A DNA stretch of 64,000 nucleotides from Stentor roeselii (Eukaryota > Ciliophora > Heterotrichea > Heterotrichida > Stentoridae), in contig RSEH01000119.1 of the NCBI GenBank assembly GCA_006503475.1, positions 1 through 64,000 of the forward strand, given 5' to 3'. The notes beneath the pieces were generated by a model, which was not told the origin of the DNA, did no database searches, and saw nothing but the letters and a program-made list of their open reading frames with translations. Shown here piece after piece: positions 39,067-49,255 of this stretch. Both the position numbers and the translations under genes were made by a program. Each line of letters starts with the position of its first letter. Positions within the stretch are counted from its first letter, which is position 1.

Positions 39067-41145
39067 CTAATTACCTCTACTTAACTCAAAATCTCTTTCC
39101 CAGAACTCAAGCATTTCAACATCCTCCTGCGGGAACCTTTCTAAAAACGACTGAATGACTCCATCAAAGTTCTCTTCATAGTTCTTAATATGAGGAACTC
39201 CATTATCCAAGAACAAATTTCCCTGGACCACAAGTCTTCTAGGTTTCTGATTAGCGATGATAATTTGCCTGATTTTCTTAGCCTCCTCATCAAATTTCGA
39301 GAAATGATTGAAAAGTGCTCTTCCCCTGACAATATCTCCAGTGCTCTTGAAACAATGAAGTTTATTCAAAAAGTCCCGAACAGCTGGAAATCCATGACTT
39401 TCAATTTTATTGAAGTCCATATGAATTAAAAACTGTTCATCTTCAGTGAACTCGATAGTTAAAAAGTCTCCTCCAGCTTCTCTCATGACCCTGAAAATAA
39501 CATATCGAGCCCAGCAATGAGCCTGTCCCCATCTATTCGCATCTGGGTTATAAACAATCATTCCTTTAACCCCCGCATAAACCATATACAACCAAACCAT
39601 ATTCCTCGCCTTTTCGAACTCCTGAATTCCAAATATTTCAAAAGGCTCTCTAAAAAAACTCAAATAAACCGCAATAGTTTCCGCTCGACATTCTTCATAT
39701 GCGCCTGAAAGTTCAGCGAAAATAGAGCTCCAAGTTTCTCCAGGTTTATAAAAACTGTCAATTTTTTCCCCTGTCGCAGGGTTGACGGTGTTCACATCGA
39801 AGTTAAACGAGCCGTCATTATTTTGAAGAAGAAGTTTTCCACTACCATGTCCAAGAAGTTCATGTAAGGCCACAGCGACAGTTTCAGCTGATGAGTACAT
39901 CTCAGAGATCAGGTTTGAATCATCTTCAGAGAGGAACTGAAGAGTCGTCTTCGTGATTTTTGGGTACGCGTTGCCCAGGTTGACATTTTTAAAGCCTTCT
40001 TTAGTCCTGATGTCGTCGTAGTTGGGGATGTTGATGCCGATGGGCACTCCTGAACTCGCGAAAGTGACAATGTCAAGAGATGTGAAATCAGGTGACTGGA
40101 ACTTATCCTTTTCGAAGGCAGGGCCCCAGGGGAGCTTAGGAAGGATTTTCTCTGCGTTGTTTACAAGTGATGAGAATTTTTCGCTGATTTCCTTGTCAAC
40201 GATGCTGACGAAGCCTTCGAATTCTGCTCGGATGTTGAGAGGGTCTGCGTAGGTCTCGATGAAGCCGATGTTGGTTTCGACGACTGGACCTTTGTCTTTT
40301 ATCCATTCTCTTTGGGAGTCTTTGTGATAGTTGATGTCGCCGTTTAGGAAGTGCTTTATGTAGTTTATTAACATCGCTTCTTGGGTACCGTTCGCTGCGT
40401 AGGGCAATGCACGGGTTAGGTTCTGAACGATTCGCCCCATGAAACATGAGTAGTCACCGTTTGTGATACGGATTTTAGTGTTCTCGAAATCGTATTCACC
40501 TGCGTAGGGAAGGTGGTGTCCTGATTCACTTGCTACTTTTACTTCGAAATAATCAGAGGTCTTCCAGAGACGGCTGTTCACGTGAAGGTCTGTCAGGTTC
40601 TTGGAGGTTAGAAAGTTCTTTACTAGTAAGGCGTCCGACTTGGTGATGTTTTGGGAGTAGTAAGAAGATACCCCTCCTTCATCACGAAATCCTAAAGACG
40701 CTGTAGCAGGACTCTCATCAAAGACCAAGTCCGCGATTTTCCCCCAGATTCTATCAATTTTCTCATTATTGCATAGATTAATCACTGTTTCAAACTTCTC
40801 TCTAGACAGTTCAGGTAAAATCTTGCTATCACCAAAGCTTCTATAGTTCCCTGCGTTGTTGTAAATTCCAGCGGCATAGGCCTTGAACCTGTTCCAGTCT
40901 TCTTCGAGCAGACCTGCTTCCAAGACTCTTTCTTTCAGGTTGGGTTGCTTGAAGAGCTCCTGAAAGAGAAGGAAGAGGCCTGGGGACTCGACTGACCTTT
41001 GGAAAAAGCAAACCTTTGAACCTTCATTGCTTGCTCTGACGAAGTAATAAGCGTAAAGTTTTTCTTGAGTTGTCAGAAGGCTCCATGCTTTTGAACAATC
41101 TAGAAGCTGCACGGGAGTGCTTGCTTGGATGTAGGGACTTGCCAT
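39067..41145 (-). CDS. DPP3: dipeptidyl peptidase III (M49 zinc peptidase), 692 aa
   Basis: The M49 signature HELLGHGSGK is present (His428 and His433 bind zinc; the first Glu is catalytic), and the third ligand lies in EECRAE about 55 residues on. The length is close to the family's usual 700-740. Further landmarks are IGINIPNYDDIR, SSIFAELSGAYEECRAE and ANRWGQAHCWARYVI. DPP III cleaves dipeptides from the N-termini of short peptides in the cytosol. The start codon is only 14 bp from the terminator of the tRNA gene upstream, so its promoter probably overlaps the tRNA. Confidence 0.95.
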   Translation of the reverse strand: MASPYIQASTPVQLLDCSKAWSLLTTQEKLYAYYFVRASNEGSKVCFFQRSVESPGLFLLFQELFKQPNLKERVLEAGLLEEDWNRFKAYAAGIYNNAGNYRSFGDSKILPELSREKFETVINLCNNEKIDRIWGKIADLVFDESPATASLGFRDEGGVSSYYSQNITKSDALLVKNFLTSKNLTDLHVNSRLWKTSDYFEVKVASESGHHLPYAGEYDFENTKIRITNGDYSCFMGRIVQNLTRALPYAANGTQEAMLINYIKHFLNGDINYHKDSQREWIKDKGPVVETNIGFIETYADPLNIRAEFEGFVSIVDKEISEKFSSLVNNAEKILPKLPWGPAFEKDKFQSPDFTSLDIVTFASSGVPIGINIPNYDDIRTKEGFKNVNLGNAYPKITKTTLQFLSEDDSNLISEMYSSAETVAVALHELLGHGSGKLLLQNNDGSFNFDVNTVNPATGEKIDSFYKPGETWSSIFAELSGAYEECRAETIAVYLSFFREPFEIFGIQEFEKARNMVWLYMVYAGVKGMIVYNPDANRWGQAHCWARYVIFRVMREAGGDFLTIEFTEDEQFLIHMDFNKIESHGFPAVRDFLNKLHCFKSTGDIVRGRALFNHFSKFDEEAKKIRQIIIANQKPRRLVVQGNLFLDNGVPHIKNYEENFDGVIQSFLERFPQEDVEMLEFWERDFELSRGN

Positions 41146-41159
41146 TTATTACGTGAAAT

Positions 41160-41164
41160 AAAAA
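41160..41164 (-). terminator. RNA polymerase III terminator of tRNA-Leu
   Basis: A run of five T on the minus strand directly after the tRNA 3' end, the usual Pol III stop signal. Confidence 0.75.
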
Positions 41165-41246
41165 TGGCAACTGTGGGGATCGAACCCACGCGGCTATTAA
41201 CCAGCAGATCTTAAGTCTGCCCCCTTAACCACTCGGGCAAATTGCC
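41165..41246 (-). tRNA. tRNA-Leu (anticodon UAA)
   Basis: 82 nt on the minus strand. The acceptor stem GGCAATT pairs with AGTTGCC, followed by the discriminator A; CCA is not encoded. The A-box region TGCCCGAGTGG and B box GGTTCGATCC are intact. The anticodon stem GCAGA/TCTGC encloses CTTAAGA, giving anticodon UAA, which reads UUA leucine, a frequent codon in AT-rich genes. The long variable arm (GGTTAATAGCC) is class II, as expected for tRNA-Leu. There is no intron. Confidence 0.95.
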
Positions 41247-41284
41247 TGAATAATCCCTTCGTAAGTATTAATTATTAAAAGCTT

Positions 41285-42265
41285 TCACTCATAGTATGTA
41301 CAACTTCTTTCATTCAAAGCTAAAAGATTAGCAATTTTTTCCAATTTCGCTGAAATTTCTTCAGAGTTGTATGAAGACCTAACGGAACTTTTACATCTTG
41401 AACTAATTGTAGACCTAGTGACATCATGTTCAGACCCCAAGAGAGACTTAGACCTTTCCCTAAAATTTTCTTTATTCCCTTCAATCATTTTCCTAAGTTC
41501 ATTAATTTTCAGTTTTTTCTTCTTATTCATAAGTTTCAAACTTTTAACTTCAGCCTCAAGTACTTTTTTTTCAAATTCAATTTTAGAGTATTCAGCTTTA
41601 AGTTGTTCAAAAGAAGGTTTCGAGATATTACTTTGTGTAGATTTTTTTGAGTAAATTAATTTTTTCTTAAGGTCCTCTACAATATTCTGAAGTTTCTGTA
41701 TTTCTTTATTAGTAAGAACTTTAAATTCATCAAGGTCTTTTTTAAGAAGTTCTTTTTCTTGACGACTGGTTTCGAGAGAGGTTTTAAGTTTCGAGTTTTC
41801 TTCAAGAAGTTGACTTTTTTCTTGATTTAACCTGAGAAAAAGCGGGTTTTGTTCTGGGTCTTGTTTAAGTTCAGGTTCTTTTTGGAAGATTAAAGGCAGC
41901 GGGTAGTAAACCTTGTCGAACTCTGCTGTGTAGGTCAGGATTAGGTAAGAATTTGAAGAGTTTCCTTGAAGAGGCTTGTTTCGGAGCTTTTCAAGGTCAG
42001 CGTGACTTTCGAAGTCGATAGAAACCGCTGAACTTGTATTTTCTATTGATGAAATCAGCATGTTGAGAAAAACACTGAATTTCTTAGAACTACCCGCCTT
42101 GTGGGTTAAGGTTTCTATAAATTGAATTGAAAAATCGCCTGAGAAAAGACCTCCAGATGAAATTTCTCGAAGTTTTATTCGGAGTTTTGTAGAGTCAAGG
42201 AAAAGGTCTATTGAATATGCTCGAGAATGGAATGTTTTTTGTTTTGAGATTATCGGAGATTCCAT
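41285..42265 (-). CDS. CCDC61: CCDC61-like basal body protein, 326 aa
   Basis: The N-terminal 120 residues match the SAS-6/XRCC4-like head of CCDC61 (VFL3): FIETLTHKAGSSKKFSVFL, VSIDFESHADLEKLRNK and LILTYTAEFDKVYYPLPL. A long coiled coil follows (about 140-270), then a Ser-rich tail. CCDC61/VFL3 sits at centrioles and basal bodies and organises their associated microtubules and striated rootlets, which suits a ciliate with ordered ciliary rows. It ends in TGA; read-through would run into the tRNA gene, so TGA is a stop in this genome. Confidence 0.9.
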   Translation of the reverse strand: MESPIISKQKTFHSRAYSIDLFLDSTKLRIKLREISSGGLFSGDFSIQFIETLTHKAGSSKKFSVFLNMLISSIENTSSAVSIDFESHADLEKLRNKPLQGNSSNSYLILTYTAEFDKVYYPLPLIFQKEPELKQDPEQNPLFLRLNQEKSQLLEENSKLKTSLETSRQEKELLKKDLDEFKVLTNKEIQKLQNIVEDLKKKLIYSKKSTQSNISKPSFEQLKAEYSKIEFEKKVLEAEVKSLKLMNKKKKLKINELRKMIEGNKENFRERSKSLLGSEHDVTRSTISSRCKSSVRSSYNSEEISAKLEKIANLLALNERSCTYYE

Positions 42266-43250
42266 TTAAATTATAAATTTTTGGAGATTAGCTTGGTTTA
42301 TTGAAAAAAATACAATGATGATGATGAAATGATAAGATTGTATAGTTGATTATTATTTATTTTGAAATAAATCTAGGAAAATTCGATGTATTATGAGTTT
42401 TATTATAAATAATTTTTTTTTAGGTATTGATGGTTTTAGAATTGTAGAAAAATTTTGATTTTCATGTATTTCATCATGCTTCAGATTTATAGTCTTTGCC
42501 TCTTCTTTCATTTCCATGAAATTTCTCATATTTTATTAGAGCTTTTAACTCTTTTCGTCAGAATTTTAATTTCACCTTTTCGTCGATTTGTAAATCATTA
42601 TTTCATTAGGAAAGTTCTATTATCTCAAATGAACAACTTCGGATTATTCATTAATATATATTTAGCTATCAGATAAATATGAGGATCTTGAAATTTTCTT
42701 ATTTTCACTAGAAATCTAGGTAAATTGTTATTTTTTCATAAATTATTACAAATACTATTTTCGAGATGTTTGAATATTCTTGGAAATTCAGAAAGTTAGA
42801 ATAATTCAGATATTTTAAATAGGAAATTTGAAATAGCTGTTGGTCTCTGAAGATTAACATATGTAAGGCTGGGATGCTATTAAGGAATAACTTTGAGTTA
42901 CTGAAATTATGGTAAATTAAGAGAAATTATTATTCAAGTAGCATTTAATGTTCAATTTAGAAGGGATTCAATTTTAATGAATTGAAGCTTAGTATATTAA
43001 TTTTTTTTAAGTTCAGTTCAATAAATACAAAGAGTTTAGAAATTTATATCAAATTCTTTGATTATAAAACAATAGTTGATAGGGTAAAATAAATTTTAGT
43101 TTATTATTAATCCAAATTGAAAAACTTCACAAAGTGATTGATTAAATAACAATATACCTAAAATATTATCTAAAAAACCTCAACACATTAAATATTATTA
43201 TCACTAAAATCTATCTATTAACCATAACCACTCTATAAAAAACCCTTCAA
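42266..43250. other. 985-bp AT-rich gene-free interval
   Basis: The longest gap in the dense part of the window. A 73-codon + strand frame (42455-42676) is hydrophobic and Phe/Ile-rich, as random AT-rich DNA tends to be, and is not accepted. No repeat, RNA gene or recognisable remnant was found. Confidence 0.5.
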
Positions 43251-46200
43251 TTAGGAGTTAAAAGCACTTACAATAAAAATCTTATTTTCAAACAGTACAT
43301 TAATATCTTCAGATATTTTCCTCAGCAAGAAAAAATAAAACAAAACAGTAGCCAAAACAAAGTAAAGAACAGTCATCGAAATATCCATTTTAATCCCCTC
43401 AATAACCTCAGTAGTATAATTCGCATAAACAAAAAGTCCAAAAACAAAACTTTTTTCAATCAACTTGCTAAACTTCTCAACCTTAATCATAAAATTCAAG
43501 ACATCTACAGTTTCCTTTAAATTTCCAAGAGTTTCCAATTCTTGCAGGTAAAAATTCAAAGAAGAATCAAGTCCATTCCTAACAAAAGTGAAAGTGCAAT
43601 TATCCACAATAGTGATATAATCACAAGAATCCCCATACATCAAATTGACATAATCATTGAATTTATACTGATTCGAAGGATATTCATTTAAAAGTCCCAT
43701 GAGCAGATTTTGAGTCCTCGAATATTCTTTTATTAAAAACTCGAGTCTTGACTTAGAACTTCCAATTGGGTTTGTTATGAACCAGCTGTCAAATGAACTA
43801 CGATGAATCGACCGAAGAGCCGCGTTTCTTCCCCAGAATAAACTCAAAGGAGCCATCATCCTTCGAAGTCCTCCAAAGTTCGTGTGGACCAGGTCTTGTT
43901 CAATCATCGCCTTCAGAAGATGTTGACTACTCAGTGTTATCGAGAAGTAAAAACCTATTGAAAGAAGAAAAAAGCAAAAAATGATGCAAAATGGCTTTAT
44001 TGCTATTAATTTGTAATGAAATTTCAAGTTGATTTTTTCTAAAGTTTCAAGGGATTCTATTGTTTTATGAGTGTTTTTTAGTCGAGTTTGAAGAGACTTA
44101 CGAAAAGTTGTCAAAGAATTGTCTTCGATTTTATTTATCATCGACCAAATCAACCGATTACCAGATTCGATGTAAATCAAGCAAATGGTAGAAAAAATTA
44201 ACAGCAAAGCAGGAAAAAAGACACAAAATAACTCAAAGTTTTCGAGGTATCTAAAAATTGAATACAAGGAAAAACTGAAATCGTTCATCACTCTAAAGAC
44301 AGTCTTGTTTAAGGTGTCTATGTAATTCGTTGGAATATTTTTAAATAGGAATTTTTTTTGAGGTTCAATTGAACTGAAGTTCGACAGAGAAGTATTTGAG
44401 ATGATTTGAGCATATCTCACGAATATTAACATGAAATCGATGAGAGTTTCTTGCTTTTCATATGAAATTTTACCGATTTCAAGAAAAGTGATGAAATGTT
44501 GGTCATCAAAGTAATGCTTTGATTCTTTTGTTACTGGTATTGTCACTTTTTGATATTTACTTAACAGCCCTTGAAACCGGGCGATGTTATCAACGACATT
44601 AGTTCTATAAAGTTGTTCGGAAAATGCTAGAGTGTAGTTGTTACTCAGTAAATCTAATGAAAATATATTAGAAAGTGTTGAAGAAGACAAGTATCTCATC
44701 AGGCCAATATCGAAAATAATGTAATTCATTTTAAGTTGTCCTACTATTTTGTATACTGCTATAAGTAATGCCACCATCACAAGAATCTGAAGAACTGAAA
44801 ATGTTTTTATTAAAATGTTGAGGACTCTTGTGGCTAGAGAATATTTTTTCCATCGATTTTCTCTACTTAGCTTTTCAAATTCTTCGTTAAATTTAGATGG
44901 GTTCATGAAAAGGTCAGTCTTTCTGCTCAATTCATTAATCAAGTTGTCAGTGACTTCTTTCAGGTTGATGTCATTATTATATAGTAAAGAGTCCGAGTTT
45001 TCATTAGAAACATAAACCATCATCAGCTCATAACTTCCAATTCTCAGAATTTTATACTTCATTAAAAACCGTTCCTCATTTTCACAATAATAAAAAATTT
45101 CTCCCTCTGCATTATTCTGCAAATAATTTTTAAAATTAGGAAGTGAACAAAACAGCTCTTTTGAAATATTCGGAAAAATATCAGTAATTTTCGAAGAAAA
45201 GCTATAAACTTCTCCAGATATCGAAGAAAGAATAATATTTTGTTCAGGAAGTATCTGTTTTAAATTCAAAATGAAAAAAGTGTTACTTTTATAAAAAGAC
45301 ATCCTGAAGTACATGCAGACTTCAATGCAATTCCCGTATTTATCAATAACACAAATGTGATCTCTTTGCAACTTCGAACTATTCCTATACATCACAAATT
45401 TCACCAGCACATTATTATGAATTTCATCAAAAGGATAAGGAATCAGTTTCAAGTAACTCATTCCAATCAACTCTTCAACCGAATCTGCTTTTAATAAAAC
45501 AGCTGCAAATTTATTCGCATAAATAATTTTTCCTAAATTCGAAAGGTTCCCGCTGATCACCAGAACAGCTCCACAGTTATCAAAGCTTGTCAGTTTTTTG
45601 CTGAGGTTTCTTTTAAGAGTATCTTTAAAGATGGTTTTTTTATGATTTTGAAATTCGTCGATTTTCAGGATGTCTTCACAAAATGATTCAAATAATCGAA
45701 GGAAATCTTTTTCTTCTCCGAATTTTAAAAGCATTTTCTTGGCTTGGATTAAATATTTTCTGATACTTTTTCCTATTGAGTTCAATTTTCGGTCGAATGC
45801 TTTAGAAGTTATCTGGTCTGTAAAAGAATAGCAAAAATTTTGAAGTTTTCTCAGAAGTTTTTTATCATTTTCTATAAATTTTCGAAGGTTTGTTGAAAAA
45901 CTTAAAAGTAAAATATCGAAACCCATTTCTGGAACTTTTGTAACAATCCTTGAAAATACCTGGTAATGTAAGAATTCAGTTTCTAGAGTGATTGGGTATC
46001 GAAAGTTCTGGTTGAAGTTACTTTGAATGTTTTCTGGGGATTCTTTGTAGTCACTGAGTTTGAATTTAGAAAGTTTCATTAATGCTAAATTTTTGTCTTT
46101 TAAGTATTTTGAGATTATGACTGATTCCCAGACATACTGAAGTTTAAATGAAAAAAAGTCTTGAGTCACTGTTTTGAAGTGTTTTTGAATTTTTTCTTCT

Positions 46201-47234
46201 AAATTTTTCGGTTTTTTGAAAATCACTGACCTTATCTTTAGCTCTGCTGTAAAAGGATTTTTGAATCTTTTTTTTTTAATCACTGAGGCCAGTCGCTTGT
46301 TGATAGCTTCATGGTTGAAAATAATGAAAAAAAGATATAAAAAAGGAAAAATCACTTCTATTATTGAGAATTTTTCATAGATTACTGCAGTGAAACTTAA
46401 GATTGACAGCAGAAAGACACTTGTCCAGACCTGAAGAAAAGCGAGATTGAGTCTGTTGTTAAAAAAGGGCAAAAACATGAAGATTTCATAGCTTTGGTAA
46501 AGAGAACAAGCTGCTGACAAAAGAAAAAAAAACTTGCTGTTGATGCTTATTTTGCAAATAACCAGAAAAAGAACTAAAAGTAGCTCTTTTAGATGTAAAA
46601 AACTGAAAGCTCGAGACATTGTAAACTGGTCATACTTGAGTTTCACATTCAAAACAATGTCCATGATGAGCATTATCAAATAAATCATAAAAGAAAAAAT
46701 AATTGCAAGTTTCATCCCTGGAGACCCTTGAAAAAGAACATCTTTATATTCAAAGGTTTTTCGGTTATTTTCCACAAATGAAATAGTTTCGATAGAAAAA
46801 TTAATTATCGGGATTTGAAGCAGTTCCATCAAAATCATTCCAGTCATTTTTGCAGTGAAAATGATCAGCGACTTGTAATAGTTCCGACTATAAAAGCATT
46901 GAAAGTACAAAAAAATCTTCAAAATCACATTAAGAGCAAGAATAATCATGAAAAACAATGCAAAGGTGTAATTGTCTGAATAATCGCATATCATCACATC
47001 AAGCCTAACGATTGACAAGAATTGAATCAAAAAAAAAGACGAACTAAATCCTTGAATGAAGCTTGAGGCAAAGACAATCAGCGAGAGTTTATTTAAATGA
47101 TCAACGATTTTTACCAAGACACTCATTATCAGGAAAACTCTGTTCATAGTATTGAGGTCTTTGTTCAAGCAGATGAACAAATCAAACCAAGTTTTTTTCC
47201 AACGAGGAATTATTTCTGGATGCAAATCAGACAT
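43251..47234 (-). CDS. large multi-pass membrane protein with PAS-like domain, 1327 aa
   Basis: An N-terminal block of about eight TM segments (about 30-310) is followed by a long cytosolic region. This contains a PAS-like fold near residues 550-660 (GKIIYANKFAAVLLKADSVE, then ELIGMSYLKLIPYPF, then VIDKYGNCIEVCMYFRM). Further hydrophobic segments occur near 830-860, 1010-1040, 1085-1110 and 1295-1320, with large polar loops between. This is the layout of the big PAS/TM (TmcB-like) proteins abundant in ciliates, whose function is unknown; sensing is the usual guess. The frame is intact. It is divergent from the 4-TM gene, with 36 bp between ATGs. Confidence 0.75.
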   Translation of the reverse strand: MSDLHPEIIPRWKKTWFDLFICLNKDLNTMNRVFLIMSVLVKIVDHLNKLSLIVFASSFIQGFSSSFFLIQFLSIVRLDVMICDYSDNYTFALFFMIILALNVILKIFLYFQCFYSRNYYKSLIIFTAKMTGMILMELLQIPIINFSIETISFVENNRKTFEYKDVLFQGSPGMKLAIIFSFMIYLIMLIMDIVLNVKLKYDQFTMSRAFSFLHLKELLLVLFLVICKISINSKFFFLLSAACSLYQSYEIFMFLPFFNNRLNLAFLQVWTSVFLLSILSFTAVIYEKFSIIEVIFPFLYLFFIIFNHEAINKRLASVIKKKRFKNPFTAELKIRSVIFKKPKNLEEKIQKHFKTVTQDFFSFKLQYVWESVIISKYLKDKNLALMKLSKFKLSDYKESPENIQSNFNQNFRYPITLETEFLHYQVFSRIVTKVPEMGFDILLLSFSTNLRKFIENDKKLLRKLQNFCYSFTDQITSKAFDRKLNSIGKSIRKYLIQAKKMLLKFGEEKDFLRLFESFCEDILKIDEFQNHKKTIFKDTLKRNLSKKLTSFDNCGAVLVISGNLSNLGKIIYANKFAAVLLKADSVEELIGMSYLKLIPYPFDEIHNNVLVKFVMYRNSSKLQRDHICVIDKYGNCIEVCMYFRMSFYKSNTFFILNLKQILPEQNIILSSISGEVYSFSSKITDIFPNISKELFCSLPNFKNYLQNNAEGEIFYYCENEERFLMKYKILRIGSYELMMVYVSNENSDSLLYNNDINLKEVTDNLINELSRKTDLFMNPSKFNEEFEKLSRENRWKKYSLATRVLNILIKTFSVLQILVMVALLIAVYKIVGQLKMNYIIFDIGLMRYLSSSTLSNIFSLDLLSNNYTLAFSEQLYRTNVVDNIARFQGLLSKYQKVTIPVTKESKHYFDDQHFITFLEIGKISYEKQETLIDFMLIFVRYAQIISNTSLSNFSSIEPQKKFLFKNIPTNYIDTLNKTVFRVMNDFSFSLYSIFRYLENFELFCVFFPALLLIFSTICLIYIESGNRLIWSMINKIEDNSLTTFRKSLQTRLKNTHKTIESLETLEKINLKFHYKLIAIKPFCIIFCFFLLSIGFYFSITLSSQHLLKAMIEQDLVHTNFGGLRRMMAPLSLFWGRNAALRSIHRSSFDSWFITNPIGSSKSRLEFLIKEYSRTQNLLMGLLNEYPSNQYKFNDYVNLMYGDSCDYITIVDNCTFTFVRNGLDSSLNFYLQELETLGNLKETVDVLNFMIKVEKFSKLIEKSFVFGLFVYANYTTEVIEGIKMDISMTVLYFVLATVLFYFFLLRKISEDINVLFENKIFIVSAFNS

Positions 47235-47270
47235 TATTTACAATTAAATATTTCATAATTATAAAAAATT
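47235..47270. promoter_or_regulatory. 36-bp divergent promoter interval
   Basis: All DNA between the divergent ATGs of the PAS/TM and 4-TM genes. Almost pure A/T. Confidence 0.35.
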
Positions 47271-47915
47271 ATGTACAAACATGCAGAAAAACTTGAAGCT
47301 TACTTCACAAGTAACTCGAAATGGCTTCAGCTCTATCACTACAAAATCTACCAAATGGGCTACCAACTCCTTCTAATCATCATAATCGGGGCTGTAGCTT
47401 ATGGAAAAGGCGGAAGTTGTTCAGTCCCAGTGCAGGTTTTTCTTTCAGGTCTTTTCATCATGTATATTTTCGCTCTGATTTTAAACATCTTTGTATTCCT
47501 TGTAAGGTCAATCAAATCTTACCTTGAAAGCTCGATTCAAATGAAGAGATTATCACTTCGAGTCGATTTGTGCTACTTCCCGCTTTATGCTGCTTTTTGC
47601 ATTCTTGAGTTTATTTGGTTCATTATTGGGGCTGAGTGGATCAGTGAGTCGAATAACTGCGGAAAAGAATACCCTGATGGACTTAGACTGTCACAGGCTT
47701 TGGTTGTCTTGTGGGTTATTGTCATGGCAGTTCTGGTCTTTGGGTTTATTGCTTTAAACTGTTATTTGTTTTGTAGGAGATACTCGGGAGCTCAGAGTCT
47801 TGGTCCAGATGTTGTTTTTAATCAGCCGATTAATGATATCAGGAGTTATCCTGAAACTCCAAAAATAATCGATCATACAGTATCCCATACTCCAGCACGT
47901 CGCGTAGATGACTAA
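47271..47915 (+). CDS. four-TM membrane protein of unknown function, 214 aa
   Basis: Four hydrophobic helices are visible: QLLLIIIIGAVAYG, VFLSGLFIMYIFALILNIFV, CYFPLYAAFCILEFIWFIIG and ALVVLWVIVMAVLVFGFIAL. A short loop with one or two cysteines (ESNNCGKEYPDG) lies between helices 3 and 4, then a cytosolic tail. No family was recognised. A decayed copy of its last 190 bp lies at about 51875-52035. Confidence 0.7.
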   Translation: MYKHAEKLEAYFTSNSKWLQLYHYKIYQMGYQLLLIIIIGAVAYGKGGSCSVPVQVFLSGLFIMYIFALILNIFVFLVRSIKSYLESSIQMKRLSLRVDLCYFPLYAAFCILEFIWFIIGAEWISESNNCGKEYPDGLRLSQALVVLWVIVMAVLVFGFIALNCYLFCRRYSGAQSLGPDVVFNQPINDIRSYPETPKIIDHTVSHTPARRVDD

Positions 47916-48357
47916 GTCCAAGCCATAATTAATTCATGAACCTATATTATCTTAATTCCGCATTCAACCATCAAACTAATAAAATAATTTTTATACTGAC
48001 TTTAATCGAGTAAGTCTTCAAAGTTGTCTCTCAATAATCATCTGAAAATTCATGGACGAATTAATATCAAGACAATAATTCATCTAGAATACACAAACAT
48101 GATATGAGGAGCTTTTTCAAGTGAAACTAAACGAAAATAGAGATTTATTCAATAAGTTCATATTTGAGATGACTTTGTTCAAAGAGTTAAAAACTCATCT
48201 TACTCAACACTACTCTTCTTTAACGAAATGAATTTCAAGTTTTCTCTGTTAGAAATTTTAAAGTTTTTAAAAAGCATATGAAAACATTAAAGACCTTCAG
48301 ACTGTTTAAAACCCGATAAAATTTGATGCTCTTAATTATTATAGTTATTCTATTGAT
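47916..48357. other. 442-bp gene-free interval
   Basis: Region between two convergent gene ends. No coding frame, RNA gene or clear repeat was found. AT-rich with a slight C/A excess on the + strand. Confidence 0.45.
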
Positions 48358-49248
48358 TCAGATATGTTGAGGCTTTCCGTTAAGCCACTCACCTGTCTTT
48401 GAACTGCCGTCTGGGTGGATCAACTTTCCCAGGCCGTGTTGTTTTCCTGACTTCCAGTGGCCTTTGTACACTTTCCCGTCTGACCACCGGAATTCTCCGA
48501 AACCGTCTTTGTGGTCTAAGATGTATTGGCCTTTGTAAGAACGGCCGTTCGGCCATGTGAACTCACCGTATCCGTGCATTTTTTCGTCTTGCCATTCACC
48601 TGAATAGACTCGCCCGTCTGCCCAGGTGTAAACCCCAAACCCTTGTATTTTATTCTCAAAAAACTCTCCACAGTACTTCGAAGAGTCAGCCCAAACAAGT
48701 TCTCCCTTTCCATGTTTTTTCCCATTGAAATAGTTTCCAAGATATTTACTTCCATCAGGCCAGATTTCTTGTCCACTTCCATGTTGAAGCCCATCATACC
48801 ATTCCCCATTATAAACTCCTCCATTAAAGTACCTCATGCACCCTTCTCCGTGAAAAACATGATTCAAAAACTGTCCAACATAGCAGTCTCCATTTTTCAT
48901 AATTTTCCTGCCCCTTCCATTAAACTTACCCTGACTCCAAAAGCCAATATATTCAGACCCATCTTCAAACAAGCAAAGTCCTTTTCCAGTTCTCATGCCA
49001 TTCTTATCAACTCCTCCCTTATAACTATCTCCCCCAAGTTTCTCAAATTTAAATTCAAGTAAATCCAACTCAGTTACTTCAAACTCAGGTAAATCGCCTT
49101 TAACAGTAAGAACCAAAGGGTTTCTTGCAGTGATCTCAGCACATTGAGTGCATTCAGAGTTCTCCTCAAGCGTAAGGTTTCCATATCGATTAATGCATGC
49201 TTCTGGCTGTGGAGTTTCATGGTTCCAGCATGAGCAATAATTTCCCAT
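48358..49248 (-). CDS. MORN-repeat protein with acylation signal, 296 aa
   Basis: The ATG at 49248 is used; an in-frame TTG six bases upstream is not. Residues about 75-290 hold about nine MORN repeats (for example YNGEWYDGLQHGSG, YSGEWQDEKMHGYG, YKGHWKSGKQHGLG). MORN proteins commonly tether membranes to cytoskeletal structures or bind phospholipids. The N-terminus MGNYCSCWN has Gly2 for myristoylation and Cys5/Cys7 for palmitoylation, consistent with a cortical membrane location (inferred). It starts 7 bp after the stop of the coiled-coil gene, the tightest same-strand spacing in the window. Confidence 0.9.
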   Translation of the reverse strand: MGNYCSCWNHETPQPEACINRYGNLTLEENSECTQCAEITARNPLVLTVKGDLPEFEVTELDLLEFKFEKLGGDSYKGGVDKNGMRTGKGLCLFEDGSEYIGFWSQGKFNGRGRKIMKNGDCYVGQFLNHVFHGEGCMRYFNGGVYNGEWYDGLQHGSGQEIWPDGSKYLGNYFNGKKHGKGELVWADSSKYCGEFFENKIQGFGVYTWADGRVYSGEWQDEKMHGYGEFTWPNGRSYKGQYILDHKDGFGEFRWSDGKVYKGHWKSGKQHGLGKLIHPDGSSKTGEWLNGKPQHI

Positions 49249-49255
49249 TTGCAAA

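Noticed and set aside
42455-42676. 73-codon hydrophobic frame
   Set aside because: Phe/Ile/Leu-rich composition as expected of AT-rich noncoding DNA, no motif, isolated in a gene-free gap.
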